A stretch of 39,954 nucleotides of DNA from Nitrospinota bacterium (GTDB taxonomy: Bacteria; Nitrospinota_A; UBA7883; JACRLM01): contig JACRLM010000112.1 in NCBI GenBank assembly GCA_016235255.1, positions 1 to 39,954 of the forward strand, read 5' to 3'. Positions 17,579 through 24,972 of this stretch are shown here, piece by piece. Within the stretch, counting starts at the first letter, position 1. Each line of letters starts with the position of its first letter. A model generated the notes under the pieces. It saw only the letters and a list, made by a program, of their open reading frames with translations, made no database searches and was not told where the DNA came from. Both the position numbers and the translations under genes were made by a program.

Positions 17579-17813
17579 CAAAACGCCCCTTGCGCATTTC
17601 CCTCACTTTTTTGGTGGGATCCGCCATTTCCGGATGATCTGCCCACATGCCGAAAGCCGGATGGCCGGAGGCGGAGATGCCGCTGGCGCTTTCTATCGGC
17701 GTGACACGGGCGATGGGCTTGCCACGGCGGGACAAGGTGACGCTTTCCCTGCGCTCCATCGCCTCCAGCAGTTTGCCCGGTTTTTTCCTCAACGCCAGAA
17801 AAGAGAGTTTCAA
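17568..17813 (-). CDS. Phd/YefM-type antitoxin of the PIN toxin
   Basis: An 81-residue protein with the Phd/YefM fold pattern: LALRKKPGKLLEAMERRESVTLSRRGKPIARVTPI, followed by a polar toxin-binding tail ending GRFDDI. It is expected to bind and inhibit the VapC and to repress its own promoter. I place the start at a TTG (17811-17813) with AAAGGA just upstream. A GTG at 17849 would add 12 residues that overlap TATATA promoter-like sequence. Its stop lies within the toxin gene, the normal overlap for such pairs. Confidence 0.8.
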   Translation of the reverse strand: MKLSFLALRKKPGKLLEAMERRESVTLSRRGKPIARVTPIESASGISASGHPAFGMWADHPEMADPTKKVREMRKGRFDDI

Positions 17814-17849
17814 AGCTGATCCTTTCAAGTGAACATATATAGTATGCAC

Positions 17850-18143
17850 TTGCTACCAAAGATTATCAACAGGTTCCGTTAGATTATTGGGCGCCTGTAT
17901 TGGGCGCTAAGATAGCCATCGGATTTTCGCCGGTACACATCCATTATCCGGCAATTTAGTATATTTTTTGATGCGCCCCTTCTTTTTATCGGGAATATGC
18001 TATATCCTGTCGCACGGTTTCTATGACTTTTCATGACATGGCGGTTTGGGCCGGTCTCCAACTTCATCTGAACAGGGCTGGTCACCATTGATATGGTGGT
18101 ATGATGGCCTGTCGAGGGAAATTCTACTTTAGGGGAGGCTTTG
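17850..18143. other. upstream region of the large secreted protein
   Basis: About 290 bases between the divergent VapBC pair and the gene starting at 18144. The antitoxin side has TTGATA (minus strand, near 17870) with AT-rich -10-like words. The side facing the large gene contains the palindrome at 18083-18098 and ends in a strong GGGGAGG ribosome site (18132-18138). No gene is supported; open frames here lack ribosome sites. Confidence 0.4.
18083..18098. promoter_or_regulatory. perfect palindrome upstream of the split-FN3 protein gene
   Basis: CACCAT (18083-18088), TGAT, ATGGTG (18093-18098): a 6-bp inverted repeat with a 4-base spacer, 46 bases before the start codon. It is a possible operator. 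No regulator is identified. Confidence 0.3.
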
Positions 18144-20465
18144 ATGAAGCGTATAGGGATTGGCAATCCGGTTTTTCTGGCTCTAATGTCATGTTTAATA
18201 ATGTTCGCATCCGCCGCAAATTCCTTTTCCGCCGTCACGCCGGATAAAAAGCAATGCGTTTCGATGTACATAGACGAGCAGGGGTTGATGCAGTTCGGCT
18301 CATACGAAATATTCGTCGAGGGGAAAGAGGGCCAGTGGACATCCGCCGGTAAAATCACCGACGGCAAGAATTATGTCGGCAAACAGCTCGATCTCTCCAA
18401 ATTCCTGAAGCCGGGGAAGGCCGCCAATGTCCGCATCGTCAACACCGATGGCAACGCGGCCCACATTGATTACGTTGCTGTCGGCGGCGCCGCGCCGTCC
18501 AGAGTTATGGTCAACGGCGCCGTGGACGAAAAAGCCTTAGGCAAACTGGCCAAGGCCGATATGGACGTGATCCCGGCCCACGAGAAAATTATTGAACTTA
18601 CGTTTCCGGCCAACCGGAAGGACGCGACGCTTGTCCTTTCCGCCCGTATCGAGGCGTTGAACATATCGCCCTACGATTTCAAGTTCCCCGTGGAAAACGC
18701 CTTTAAGGACATCGGGGCCGAATCGAAGTTTTTCACCTATGAGATGGACTCCAGCGTTGGCAAGTTGTCGTTGAAAGGCAAATCCGGCGAGATCGGGGGG
18801 GCTGCCCCGCTGTTCAAGGAGTTCACGTTGTCCGCCTCCGGGCATCCATCCGCCTTCACCTACGGATGGGTGATGAACGACGATAAATATCTATACATAG
18901 CCATAGATTTCACCGGCGACAACACCATGGATGGCGATAAGGACTATTCCAAGGTCTTCGTGAAAATCGGCGGGAAGGTCAAGGAGTTCAAGCTATCCGA
19001 GGGTGAAAGCAAATGGGGCAAGCCTTCTTTCACCTATACGGACAAAGTGGCCTACCAGCACAAGTATTACGAGTACAGGATTCCGCTGGAGGAAGTGAGC
19101 GGCAAGGAGAGCAAGAATCTGGAACTGGCCTTTGCGGCGTATGGGACATGCGGGGGATTGCCAACTTTCACCGGGGCGAATCCATATGATTTTGGCAATA
19201 TCGCCGTGGGATCGAGTTCCAGCGTCAACGTGACGTTGGACTCAAGCAACGGCGTCAACTACGTCGTGGAGACGCTCAACCTTACGACTGGGGTGAACTT
19301 CAGCAAGAACAATGGAACGTGCACCCCGACAGTCACCCAGGTCGGTGTTGGCACATGCACTTTCTCAATCACATTTTCACCCACGGCCCTTGGCGCGCTT
19401 GCTGATTCTGTCACCACCAATTTTTGCGGCCAGGGTCCGACAACGCTTAACCTTAGCGGCACAGGCGTGGCGGCGGCGGTCAATCCCACTGTGATCGGAT
19501 GCACCGATCCCAACGCGATAAACTATAACCCTTCGGCCAATCAGGATGACGGGTCTTGCGTGCTTCCCCAGTCCAACATCACCACGCCGGGGGGCGGCAC
19601 AACCAGCAATATCGGGGCTGGCGGGGGGAGCGGCGGTTCCACCACCACGGGTAACGTTTACACCGAAACCATCACCCTCACCAACGACGGGAACGCCAGC
19701 CTGTACATATACGGCATGGAAAGAATGCTTGGCAGGGCCGTTTCCATGGCGATGACTCAAGGGGGCGGGATCGTCCCTCCGTTTTACATCACCCAGGACA
19801 ACTGCTCGGGAAAGATTCTGCAGCCCCGGGACACATGCACGATAGACACCGTTTTCTTCCCGATAGAGAACGGGACGTATGAGCAATCATTTGTCCTTTC
19901 CACGAACAGCGGCCAGCGTCTTACCTACAATCTGACTGGCACGTCCATTTCGGTGGAAGGCAATTCAAAGCCGGCGGCGTTCACCACCGCCGGATCGTCT
20001 GTGGACGGGACCGGGGTGACACTGTCGTGGAACGCCGCCACCGACCCTGACAATGACACCGTAAGCTACAATGTCCAGTATTGCGACCATTCCAGCTTCG
20101 CCAACTGCGCCCCGCAAAGCGCAAGTGGGGCAACCACCGCCTCCGTTTCGAAGGCCAAATACAGCCTTTCGATGGCCGGGGCGCTGATGGTGTTCGGATT
20201 CATGGCGTTCGGCGGCATGAGGCCGGGAAGGATGAAGGTTTTGGCGCTGGTGTTGGCGCTGTCGTTCGGGGCGTTGGCCCAGTCGTGCGGAGGCGGATCG
20301 TCTTCCTCTTCGACGGATGCTTCAGCGCCTGCCAAACAGACGGTGGTCAGCCAGAGCTTCACCGGCCTTGATGCGGACACCACCTATTACTGGAAGGTGG
20401 TTGCCTCCGACGGGCGGGGCGGAGCGGTGGAAAGCGACACCCAGACCTTTGTGACGGGGCATTAA
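18144..20465 (+). CDS. large secreted protein with choice-of-anchor-type and split fibronectin-III domains
   Basis: A 773-residue exported protein; positions below count from the adjacent TTG at 18141. A signal peptide covers about 1-31. Residues 32-335 are beta-rich with no recognised family. Two ASPM/SPD-2/Hydin-like (choice-of-anchor D) domains are visible at about 340-442 (FGNIAVGSSSSVNVTL, FSPTALG) and 500-605. Between them lies a cysteine-bounded calcium-loop motif, CTDPNAINYNPSANQDDGSC. A fibronectin-III domain begins at about 612 (VTLSWNAATDPDNDTVSYNVQY) and ends at 774 (TYYWKVVASDGRGG), but it is interrupted at about 671-733. The interruption is a hydrophobic helix (675-693), the basic turn RPGR, a second helix (698-714) and Cys716 in AQSCGGGSSSSS. 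The start has GGGGAGG five bases upstream. Topology and function are unknown; a surface adhesin or matrix protein is plausible. Confidence 0.8.
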   Translation: MKRIGIGNPVFLALMSCLIMFASAANSFSAVTPDKKQCVSMYIDEQGLMQFGSYEIFVEGKEGQWTSAGKITDGKNYVGKQLDLSKFLKPGKAANVRIVNTDGNAAHIDYVAVGGAAPSRVMVNGAVDEKALGKLAKADMDVIPAHEKIIELTFPANRKDATLVLSARIEALNISPYDFKFPVENAFKDIGAESKFFTYEMDSSVGKLSLKGKSGEIGGAAPLFKEFTLSASGHPSAFTYGWVMNDDKYLYIAIDFTGDNTMDGDKDYSKVFVKIGGKVKEFKLSEGESKWGKPSFTYTDKVAYQHKYYEYRIPLEEVSGKESKNLELAFAAYGTCGGLPTFTGANPYDFGNIAVGSSSSVNVTLDSSNGVNYVVETLNLTTGVNFSKNNGTCTPTVTQVGVGTCTFSITFSPTALGALADSVTTNFCGQGPTTLNLSGTGVAAAVNPTVIGCTDPNAINYNPSANQDDGSCVLPQSNITTPGGGTTSNIGAGGGSGGSTTTGNVYTETITLTNDGNASLYIYGMERMLGRAVSMAMTQGGGIVPPFYITQDNCSGKILQPRDTCTIDTVFFPIENGTYEQSFVLSTNSGQRLTYNLTGTSISVEGNSKPAAFTTAGSSVDGTGVTLSWNAATDPDNDTVSYNVQYCDHSSFANCAPQSASGATTASVSKAKYSLSMAGALMVFGFMAFGGMRPGRMKVLALVLALSFGALAQSCGGGSSSSSTDASAPAKQTVVSQSFTGLDADTTYYWKVVASDGRGGAVESDTQTFVTGH

Positions 20466-20497
20466 GCGGCGCGGGGGGCGGCCCGAGGTTATTCAAA

Positions 20498-20533
20498 GGC
20501 GGACGGGCAACGGCCTGTCCGCCGTTGGATTTT
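20498..20533 (+). terminator. probable intrinsic terminator
   Basis: An 11-bp stem with one G-T pair (20498-20508 with 20513-20523) and the loop AACG, followed a few bases later by TTTT. It lies 33 bases after the stop of the large secreted protein. The T run is short, so termination may be partial. Confidence 0.55.
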
Positions 20534-20577
20534 AACCCTGTGGCGCCGCCGCCGGGAATATGGTAATAATTACAACT

Positions 20578-21147
20578 ATGAAAACGAACATACTGCGCGC
20601 CGCCGCCATCCTTTCGCTCATCCCGCTGATGGGATGCGCCCAGGTGAATCCCGCCCTTGTTTCGGTGGGGCTGGCAGAGCCCATACCGCCGGTGACCGAC
20701 TCCAACTATTTCAACACGCAGATGAACACCCTGCTAGACCGGGTGAAGACGGCCCAGCTTCGCGCGTTCCGCAAGGCTGCCACCATAGAGTTTGTGAACG
20801 CCAACGGGCAGGTGTCCGAGCTTGGAAGGTACCTGACGGCGAAGTTCGGCGAAAGGGCCATGGGGCGCGGCCAGTTCCGCGTGATACCCCAGGGGCAAGT
20901 GAAAGAAGCGTTCACCAAACTTAAGATCGCGCCGGGGCCGGAGCTCACCAAGGACCAGCTTGAAAAGCTGGGGACGGAGATCGAGGCGGACGCGATCGTC
21001 ACCGGCGTCGTGTCCGACCTGCAGAAGGGGAGCGACGTGGACCTGACCGTGAAGGTGATCCAGCCCTCCACCGGGGAGATGATCGCCGCGGCCAGCGTGA
21101 ACATATACCGCTCCAAACAGGTGCAGACCCTTATCCAGCAATTCTAG
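20578..21147 (+). CDS. FlgO-family lipoprotein
   Basis: A 189-residue lipoprotein. The start is placed at the ATG 20578 because it gives a compact lipoprotein signal MKTNILRAAAILSLIPLMGC, with Cys20 in the lipobox LMGC. The mature part matches the FlgO-type domain: SELGRYLTAKFGERAMGRGQFRVIPQGQVKEAF, then a C-terminal half predicting a periplasmic alpha/beta fold (ADAIVTGVVSDL, VKVIQPSTGEMI). FlgO was first described as an outer-membrane lipoprotein linked to flagella, but the domain is widespread in non-flagellar lipoproteins, and no flagellar gene is present here. It is probably an envelope protein of unknown role. Confidence 0.75.
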   Translation: MKTNILRAAAILSLIPLMGCAQVNPALVSVGLAEPIPPVTDSNYFNTQMNTLLDRVKTAQLRAFRKAATIEFVNANGQVSELGRYLTAKFGERAMGRGQFRVIPQGQVKEAFTKLKIAPGPELTKDQLEKLGTEIEADAIVTGVVSDLQKGSDVDLTVKVIQPSTGEMIAAASVNIYRSKQVQTLIQQF

Positions 21148-21166
21148 GGCCTGAAGGCTTGGTCAC

Positions 21167-21844
21167 GTGAAAATCAAAATCTGCGGCCAGACGTCGGTTT
21201 CCGGCTGCGACCTTTCGGTAAAATACGGCGCCGATTATCTTGGCGTGGTGGTCAACGTGCCGTGGTCGGCCCGGTCGCTGACGCCCGCGGCGGCGGCGCC
21301 GATATTCGAAAAGCACCGGCGCAGGACTTTCCTGCTCACATACAACGCCGGGGCGGACGACGAATATTACGATATCGTCAAAACTCTCCAGCCGTGCGCC
21401 CTGCAGCTTACCGGCACGGAGCCTTGGAACGTGACAAGGGCGATAAAACACGCTTTGGGGCTCCCTATATTCAAGTCCATCCATCTTCCCCCGGCGGGAG
21501 AGGGAGAGGGGGACGCCGGGAGGATCATCGGAACGATGGAGGAATATGCCCGGGCGGGGATGGTGAACGGATTCATTCTGGACACGGCGGCGGCCGGGAT
21601 GTTCGGCGGCACAGGCAAACGCAACGATTGGGAGATGGCGGCGAAAATCATCGCCGAATCGCCCCAGCCGGTCTATCTTGCCGGAGGGATAAATCCGGAC
21701 AACGTGGCCGAGGCGCTCAAAGTCCCCGGGATATTCGGGATAGACCTTGCATCCGGTGTGGAGGAGGGTAAAGGGATAAAATCAGAGGCCAAGCTTAGGG
21801 CGCTTTTTGAGGTGATAGACATGGAAGTTGGCGGAGGGCGTTAA
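21167..21844 (+). CDS. trpF: phosphoribosylanthranilate isomerase-like protein (TrpF family)
   Basis: A TIM-barrel protein of 225 residues starting at GTG (MKIKICGQT). The general base cysteine is in KICG (Cys6) and the acid aspartate is in GFILDTAAAG. Phosphate-binding segments GGINPDNV and GIDLASGVEEG are present. The usual LQLHG is LQLTG here, and the first loop (VNVPWSARSLT) differs from the common FAxxSPR pattern. It also stands alone, with no other trp gene in the window. Either it is a divergent true TrpF in tryptophan synthesis or a paralogue with a shifted substrate. GAAGG precedes the start. Confidence 0.78.
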   Translation: MKIKICGQTSVSGCDLSVKYGADYLGVVVNVPWSARSLTPAAAAPIFEKHRRRTFLLTYNAGADDEYYDIVKTLQPCALQLTGTEPWNVTRAIKHALGLPIFKSIHLPPAGEGEGDAGRIIGTMEEYARAGMVNGFILDTAAAGMFGGTGKRNDWEMAAKIIAESPQPVYLAGGINPDNVAEALKVPGIFGIDLASGVEEGKGIKSEAKLRALFEVIDMEVGGGR

Positions 21845-21875
21845 ATCAGCCGCCGTCATTTGATATACTGGCTGG

Positions 21876-22898
21876 ATGCGAAAGCCGTTAAGCAGATACC
21901 TTGTCATGTCGGTCCTCATCCACGCATTGGCGGTCATCGCCACGGCTGTGATTGTGGTCACAGTGCCGAAAAAGACCACCGCCACCCCCGTGCGGGTGAC
22001 GCTTATGCAGGCCGAATCCCCGAAAAATGAGGACATGGACCATGGCCGGGTGGAAGACCTGCCAAAGCCGGACAAGATAGAAAAGCCGGACAAGGCGGAC
22101 ATCCTTTCCCGGTACGACAGCCGCGCCCACTCGCCGGAGAAGGGAAAAAAGTACAAGGCGTCCAAAACGGCCCTCCCGCGAGAGAAAGTGGACCCGCCCC
22201 ATCCATCGGCTAAAAAATCGCCGGAAAACATGCCAGAGCAGCGCCCCGAAAAGCCCAAGACCATGGTGGCGGCGGTGCAGGGACCCAAGCTGGACATGAC
22301 AAAGCGGGACAGCGCCAATGACCTGAACCTGTTTTCCAACGAAGCGATGAAAAAGGCGATGGAGACCGACAAGAGCAAGGCTTTCGAAAAAAGCTCCGTG
22401 GAAAAAGAGGAGCAAAGAAAAAACGTAAGCTCCCGCCCGACGGACAGGCCGAATCCTTCGAACACCGAAACGGCCAAGCTGTCGGGCCTTAAGGGGCTCA
22501 AAGGGTCGGACATCGAGAAATTCGCCATGACCGCCACCTCCGACGTGATAGACATGGGGGACGAGGCTGTGGTGTCGCTGAACACGAAGTCGTTCAAGTA
22601 CATTGATTATTTCAGTCACATCAAGAAGGCTGTGGAGCTTGTGTGGACCTATCCGGACGAGGCCATCGCCCAGGGGATATCCGGCGCATCCATCGTGCGG
22701 TTCACATTGAAGAGCACCGGGGAGCTTGAGGAGGTGAAGATCGTCAAGTCCAGCGGGCACAAGACCCTGGACGACGAGGCGCAGGTGGCGGTGAAGGTGG
22801 CGGCGCCATACAACGCGTTCCCCAAGACGTTGGACAAGAAACGGCTCCACATCGTCGCCACGTTCATCTACCGGCCATCGTTCAACAACGTGCGGTAA
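21876..22898 (+). CDS. TonB-family periplasm-spanning protein
   Basis: A 340-residue protein. One N-terminal membrane anchor (about 8-31, VLIHALAVIATAVIVVTV) is followed by a long Lys/Pro/Glu-rich linker (35-215) that would span the periplasm, then a TonB C-terminal domain (about 240-335; YFSHIKKAVELVWTYPDEA, SGASIVRFTLKSTGELEEVKIVKSSGHKTLDDEA). TonB proteins pass proton-motive energy to outer-membrane receptors. No exbB or exbD is adjacent, so it may use distant ones or be a TolA/TonB-like variant. It follows trpF by 31 bases, with no clear functional link. Confidence 0.87.
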   Translation: MRKPLSRYLVMSVLIHALAVIATAVIVVTVPKKTTATPVRVTLMQAESPKNEDMDHGRVEDLPKPDKIEKPDKADILSRYDSRAHSPEKGKKYKASKTALPREKVDPPHPSAKKSPENMPEQRPEKPKTMVAAVQGPKLDMTKRDSANDLNLFSNEAMKKAMETDKSKAFEKSSVEKEEQRKNVSSRPTDRPNPSNTETAKLSGLKGLKGSDIEKFAMTATSDVIDMGDEAVVSLNTKSFKYIDYFSHIKKAVELVWTYPDEAIAQGISGASIVRFTLKSTGELEEVKIVKSSGHKTLDDEAQVAVKVAAPYNAFPKTLDKKRLHIVATFIYRPSFNNVR

Positions 22899-22947
22899 GC
22901 GGCGGGACGCGCCGGGGAATGAGCCAGAATATGGCCATGGCGCCTGT

Positions 22948-23295
22948 TTAAAGTCTGTTCAACCCACCTTTAATGGCGATCATACTATGCTTTAATTTTT
23001 GTAAGTCCTTTATGGCGGCGTCCCAAGTGAGGTTTAAGTCAATCCCGAAATACTCATGAATCAGGATGTCTCTCATTCCGGCGATTTCTTTCCATCGGAC
23101 ATCTGGGTATTTATTCCTGATTTCTTCAGGGATGTTTTTCACAGCCTCACCGATTATTTCTATTCTTCGGATTACAGAGTCCTGGAACTGCACTGATTCG
23201 GCAAAGTCCTTGAAGGTCTTGTTTTTCGTGTAGGCTTCGATCAACTCAATGCATTCCAGGATATGTCCGATCAGTATGGCCGGGTCTTTGCTCAT
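22948..23295 (-). CDS. hepT: HEPN-domain (DUF86, HepT-like) toxin, second locus
   Basis: A 115-residue HEPN protein with intact R-x4-H-x-Y in [10 protein letters not shown] (Arg75, His80, Tyr82). ATGA overlap with the upstream nucleotidyltransferase gene couples their translation. This is the second MNT/HEPN pair in the window. Its sequence differs enough from the first that recent duplication is unlikely. It is the last gene of a four-gene TA cluster (24100 to 22948). Confidence 0.88.
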   Translation of the reverse strand: MSKDPAILIGHILECIELIEAYTKNKTFKDFAESVQFQDSVIRRIEIIGEAVKNIPEEIRNKYPDVRWKEIAGMRDILIHEYFGIDLNLTWDAAIKDLQKLKHSMIAIKGGLNRL

Positions 23296-23579
23296 AAAAT
23301 AACTTCTTGTTCGCTCAATATTTTTTCCTTAAGAAGCGGGTGAAGCGAGTCATAAGTGAGAATGTCAACTTTCCGGCCAAGCAATTCCTCAAGTTCGAGT
23401 TTCAGCCCCGACAGGTCAAGCAGGCTTTTCCTCCCCTCGAACTCAACGAGCAGATCAACATCGCTTTCCCCGGTCGCTTCTCCGCGCGCAACCGAGCCGA
23501 AGAAAGCGGCTCTGATCACGTTGCGCCTTCTTAAGACATCATCAATAGCGTTTTTTTTATTTTTAACGCTGCTGTCCAT
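23292..23579 (-). CDS. mntA: MNT-type nucleotidyltransferase antitoxin, second locus
   Basis: A 95-residue minimal nucleotidyltransferase. The canonical GS-x10-D-x-D pattern is complete: Gly28-Ser29 in [23 protein letters not shown] with Asp40 and Asp42, and Asp72 in [10 protein letters not shown]. An AGGAG ribosome site lies 4 bases before the ATG. It overlaps the HEPN gene as ATGA. It should act on the neighbouring HEPN toxin. It follows the MqsA-like antitoxin by 12 bases, so the two TA pairs may share a message. Confidence 0.88.
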   Translation of the reverse strand: MDSSVKNKKNAIDDVLRRRNVIRAAFFGSVARGEATGESDVDLLVEFEGRKSLLDLSGLKLELEELLGRKVDILTYDSLHPLLKEKILSEQEVIL

Positions 23580-23591
23580 AAAACTCCTGTA

Positions 23592-23816
23592 TCAAGCCGC
23601 GAATTTTAGAATCTCCACTTCAGCGCCTTTCAGGATAGCCTCTTCCGCCAGTTTCATGATTTTCCCGGTCACATCTTCCGAGAAATATTGCTCACCGCAA
23701 GTATCGCAAACCTCGGCGGGCACTCCCTTTAGAATGACCGTCGTGTCTCCTTTTTGAATTGGGAAAGTTACGGTTTCTGGAGACGTTTCACCTGTTCTGC
23801 AAAAGGCGCATTTCAT
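23592..23816 (-). CDS. YgiT/MqsA-type zinc-finger antitoxin
   Basis: A 74-residue protein with two CxxC pairs (MKCAFCRTG and VCDTCGEQYF), the N-terminal zinc-binding domain of the YgiT/MqsA antitoxin type. It lacks the C-terminal helix-turn-helix of full MqsA, so it may not repress transcription itself. The ATG overlaps the stop of the DUF4258 gene as ATGA. DUF4258 with YgiT-type finger proteins is a common toxin-antitoxin combination, usually with the toxin first, as here. Confidence 0.82.
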   Translation of the reverse strand: MKCAFCRTGETSPETVTFPIQKGDTTVILKGVPAEVCDTCGEQYFSEDVTGKIMKLAEEAILKGAEVEILKFAA

Positions 23817-24100
23817 TTTCTTTTCCTCGTTTTGTTGTCTTCATGCCATTTAGCCGGATCAGGTTGATATACGGTAATTATATGGCAATTTCCTCCGGCG
23901 GCATCCACACCCACGACAATATGCAACGGCTTGGCCACCGAATCGCCATAAACAAGGAAGCTGGGCAAAGGCGAATCATCAGGGTATGAAGCAATTATTT
24001 CTCCTGTTTTTACGGCATTTATTATCTCTTCCTTGCCGATGCGCCGCTCAATCATGCGCAGAATGGCGTGGCCGGAAAAGAAAATCCGTTCGCAATTCAA
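23813..24100 (-). CDS. DUF4258 family protein, probable toxin
   Basis: A 95-residue protein of the DUF4258 family, a small RelE-like fold group. Visible hallmarks are FSGHAILRMIERRIGKEEI (the conserved SxHAxxRMxER-type opening), LVYGDSVAKPLHIVVGVD and the C-terminal HIITVYQPDPAKWHEDN. The first codon appears to be TTG at 24098-24100, with only a weak ribosome site, so the start is uncertain. It is coupled to the YgiT-type antitoxin by a 4-base overlap. Confidence 0.8.
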   Translation of the reverse strand: MNCERIFFSGHAILRMIERRIGKEEIINAVKTGEIIASYPDDSPLPSFLVYGDSVAKPLHIVVGVDAAGGNCHIITVYQPDPAKWHEDNKTRKRK

Positions 24101-24140
24101 TTATTCAGCCCTATTACGCCCAATTATTTTTCATCTTAGC

Positions 24141-24764
24141 TCACGCCGCGGGCGGCGGGGGAGGGGGCGGAATAATCTGCGTCTGGACGGTCTGGGCCAC
24201 GCCGGTCAAATGCCTGTAGGCCGCCACCGTGGCGCAGAATGAAACGGGAATGGTGACAAGCAGCCCGACGAAAAGCGCCACAGCGCCGATCACGTTTATG
24301 ATCGCCAGCACGAGGGCCATAAGGAAAACACTCAAATGGTTTTCAAAGCCGATCTTGCGCGACGCTTCCATGGCGTCCCAGAATCCCATCCCCTTGTCTA
24401 TCACGAAAAGGTAGGGGAACAAGTACCATCCCGCCACGAGGAAGCCGGGGATCACCAGGGCGATAAAGCCCGCCGTGATGAACACCATGCTCAGCAGGCT
24501 GACGAGCACCATCGGCACGAACAGCTTGAACCCGTCGAACATCCTGGCGGGGGCGAATTCCTTCCCTTCCATAAGGTCCATTATCACGTAGAACATCCCC
24601 CCGGTCATGGGGCCGGCCACAAGGAGGCTTGCGAAGGGGACAAGGTTGGCCGCGGCGTTCACCACCACCAATATTAGCGTGGCCACCACCATGTTGGCCG
24701 CGTGGGCGCGGAAAAGCTCCCACCCTTCCTGCAAGTACCTCTGGAGATCGAATTGCTGCGTCAT
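24141..24764 (-). CDS. polytopic membrane protein (DUF975-like), unknown function
   Basis: A 207-residue protein with about five hydrophobic segments (near 24-45, 47-65, 83-105, 106-125, 150-180). It starts FDLQRYLQEGWELFRAHAANM, a pattern seen in DUF975-like membrane proteins that begin with a short amphipathic lead. It ends in a proline run PPPPPPP. AAGGAGG sits 8 bases before the ATG, so the start is firm. It appears to be a single gene between a TA cluster and the palindromic repeat at 24868. No function can be given. Confidence 0.75.
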   Translation of the reverse strand: MTQQFDLQRYLQEGWELFRAHAANMVVATLILVVVNAAANLVPFASLLVAGPMTGGMFYVIMDLMEGKEFAPARMFDGFKLFVPMVLVSLLSMVFITAGFIALVIPGFLVAGWYLFPYLFVIDKGMGFWDAMEASRKIGFENHLSVFLMALVLAIINVIGAVALFVGLLVTIPVSFCATVAAYRHLTGVAQTVQTQIIPPPPPPPAA

Positions 24765-24867
24765 GCCTTGTCCTCCTTTTTGTCCGGCGGCGCCGGGCTA
24801 TAATTTTATGATGAATTTTACTCCCGCGCGGGTGCGAAAGCAATGAGGCAGACAAGGTCTGGATTTT

Positions 24868-24933
24868 CGCCACAGAGACACTGAGGCGCGCAGAAAGATA
24901 TTTTGACCTCCGTGCCTCTGCGCCTCTGTGGTT
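24868..24933. repeat. interspersed palindromic repeat of the CCACAGAG type
   Basis: CCACAGAG (24870-24877) and CTCTGTGG (24924-24931) bound an imperfect inverted repeat whose arms continue with GACACTGAGGCGC on the left and GTGCCTCTGCGC on the right. Very similar repeats recur between genes in many environmental bacterial genomes. It would form a long hairpin. It sits just before the membrane-protein gene and overlaps the longest possible start of that frame, which argues for a later start. Confidence 0.75.
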
Positions 24934-24972
24934 GCAAGTTCTTTCTCCGTCGTACTATGTTGTTCAATAATC

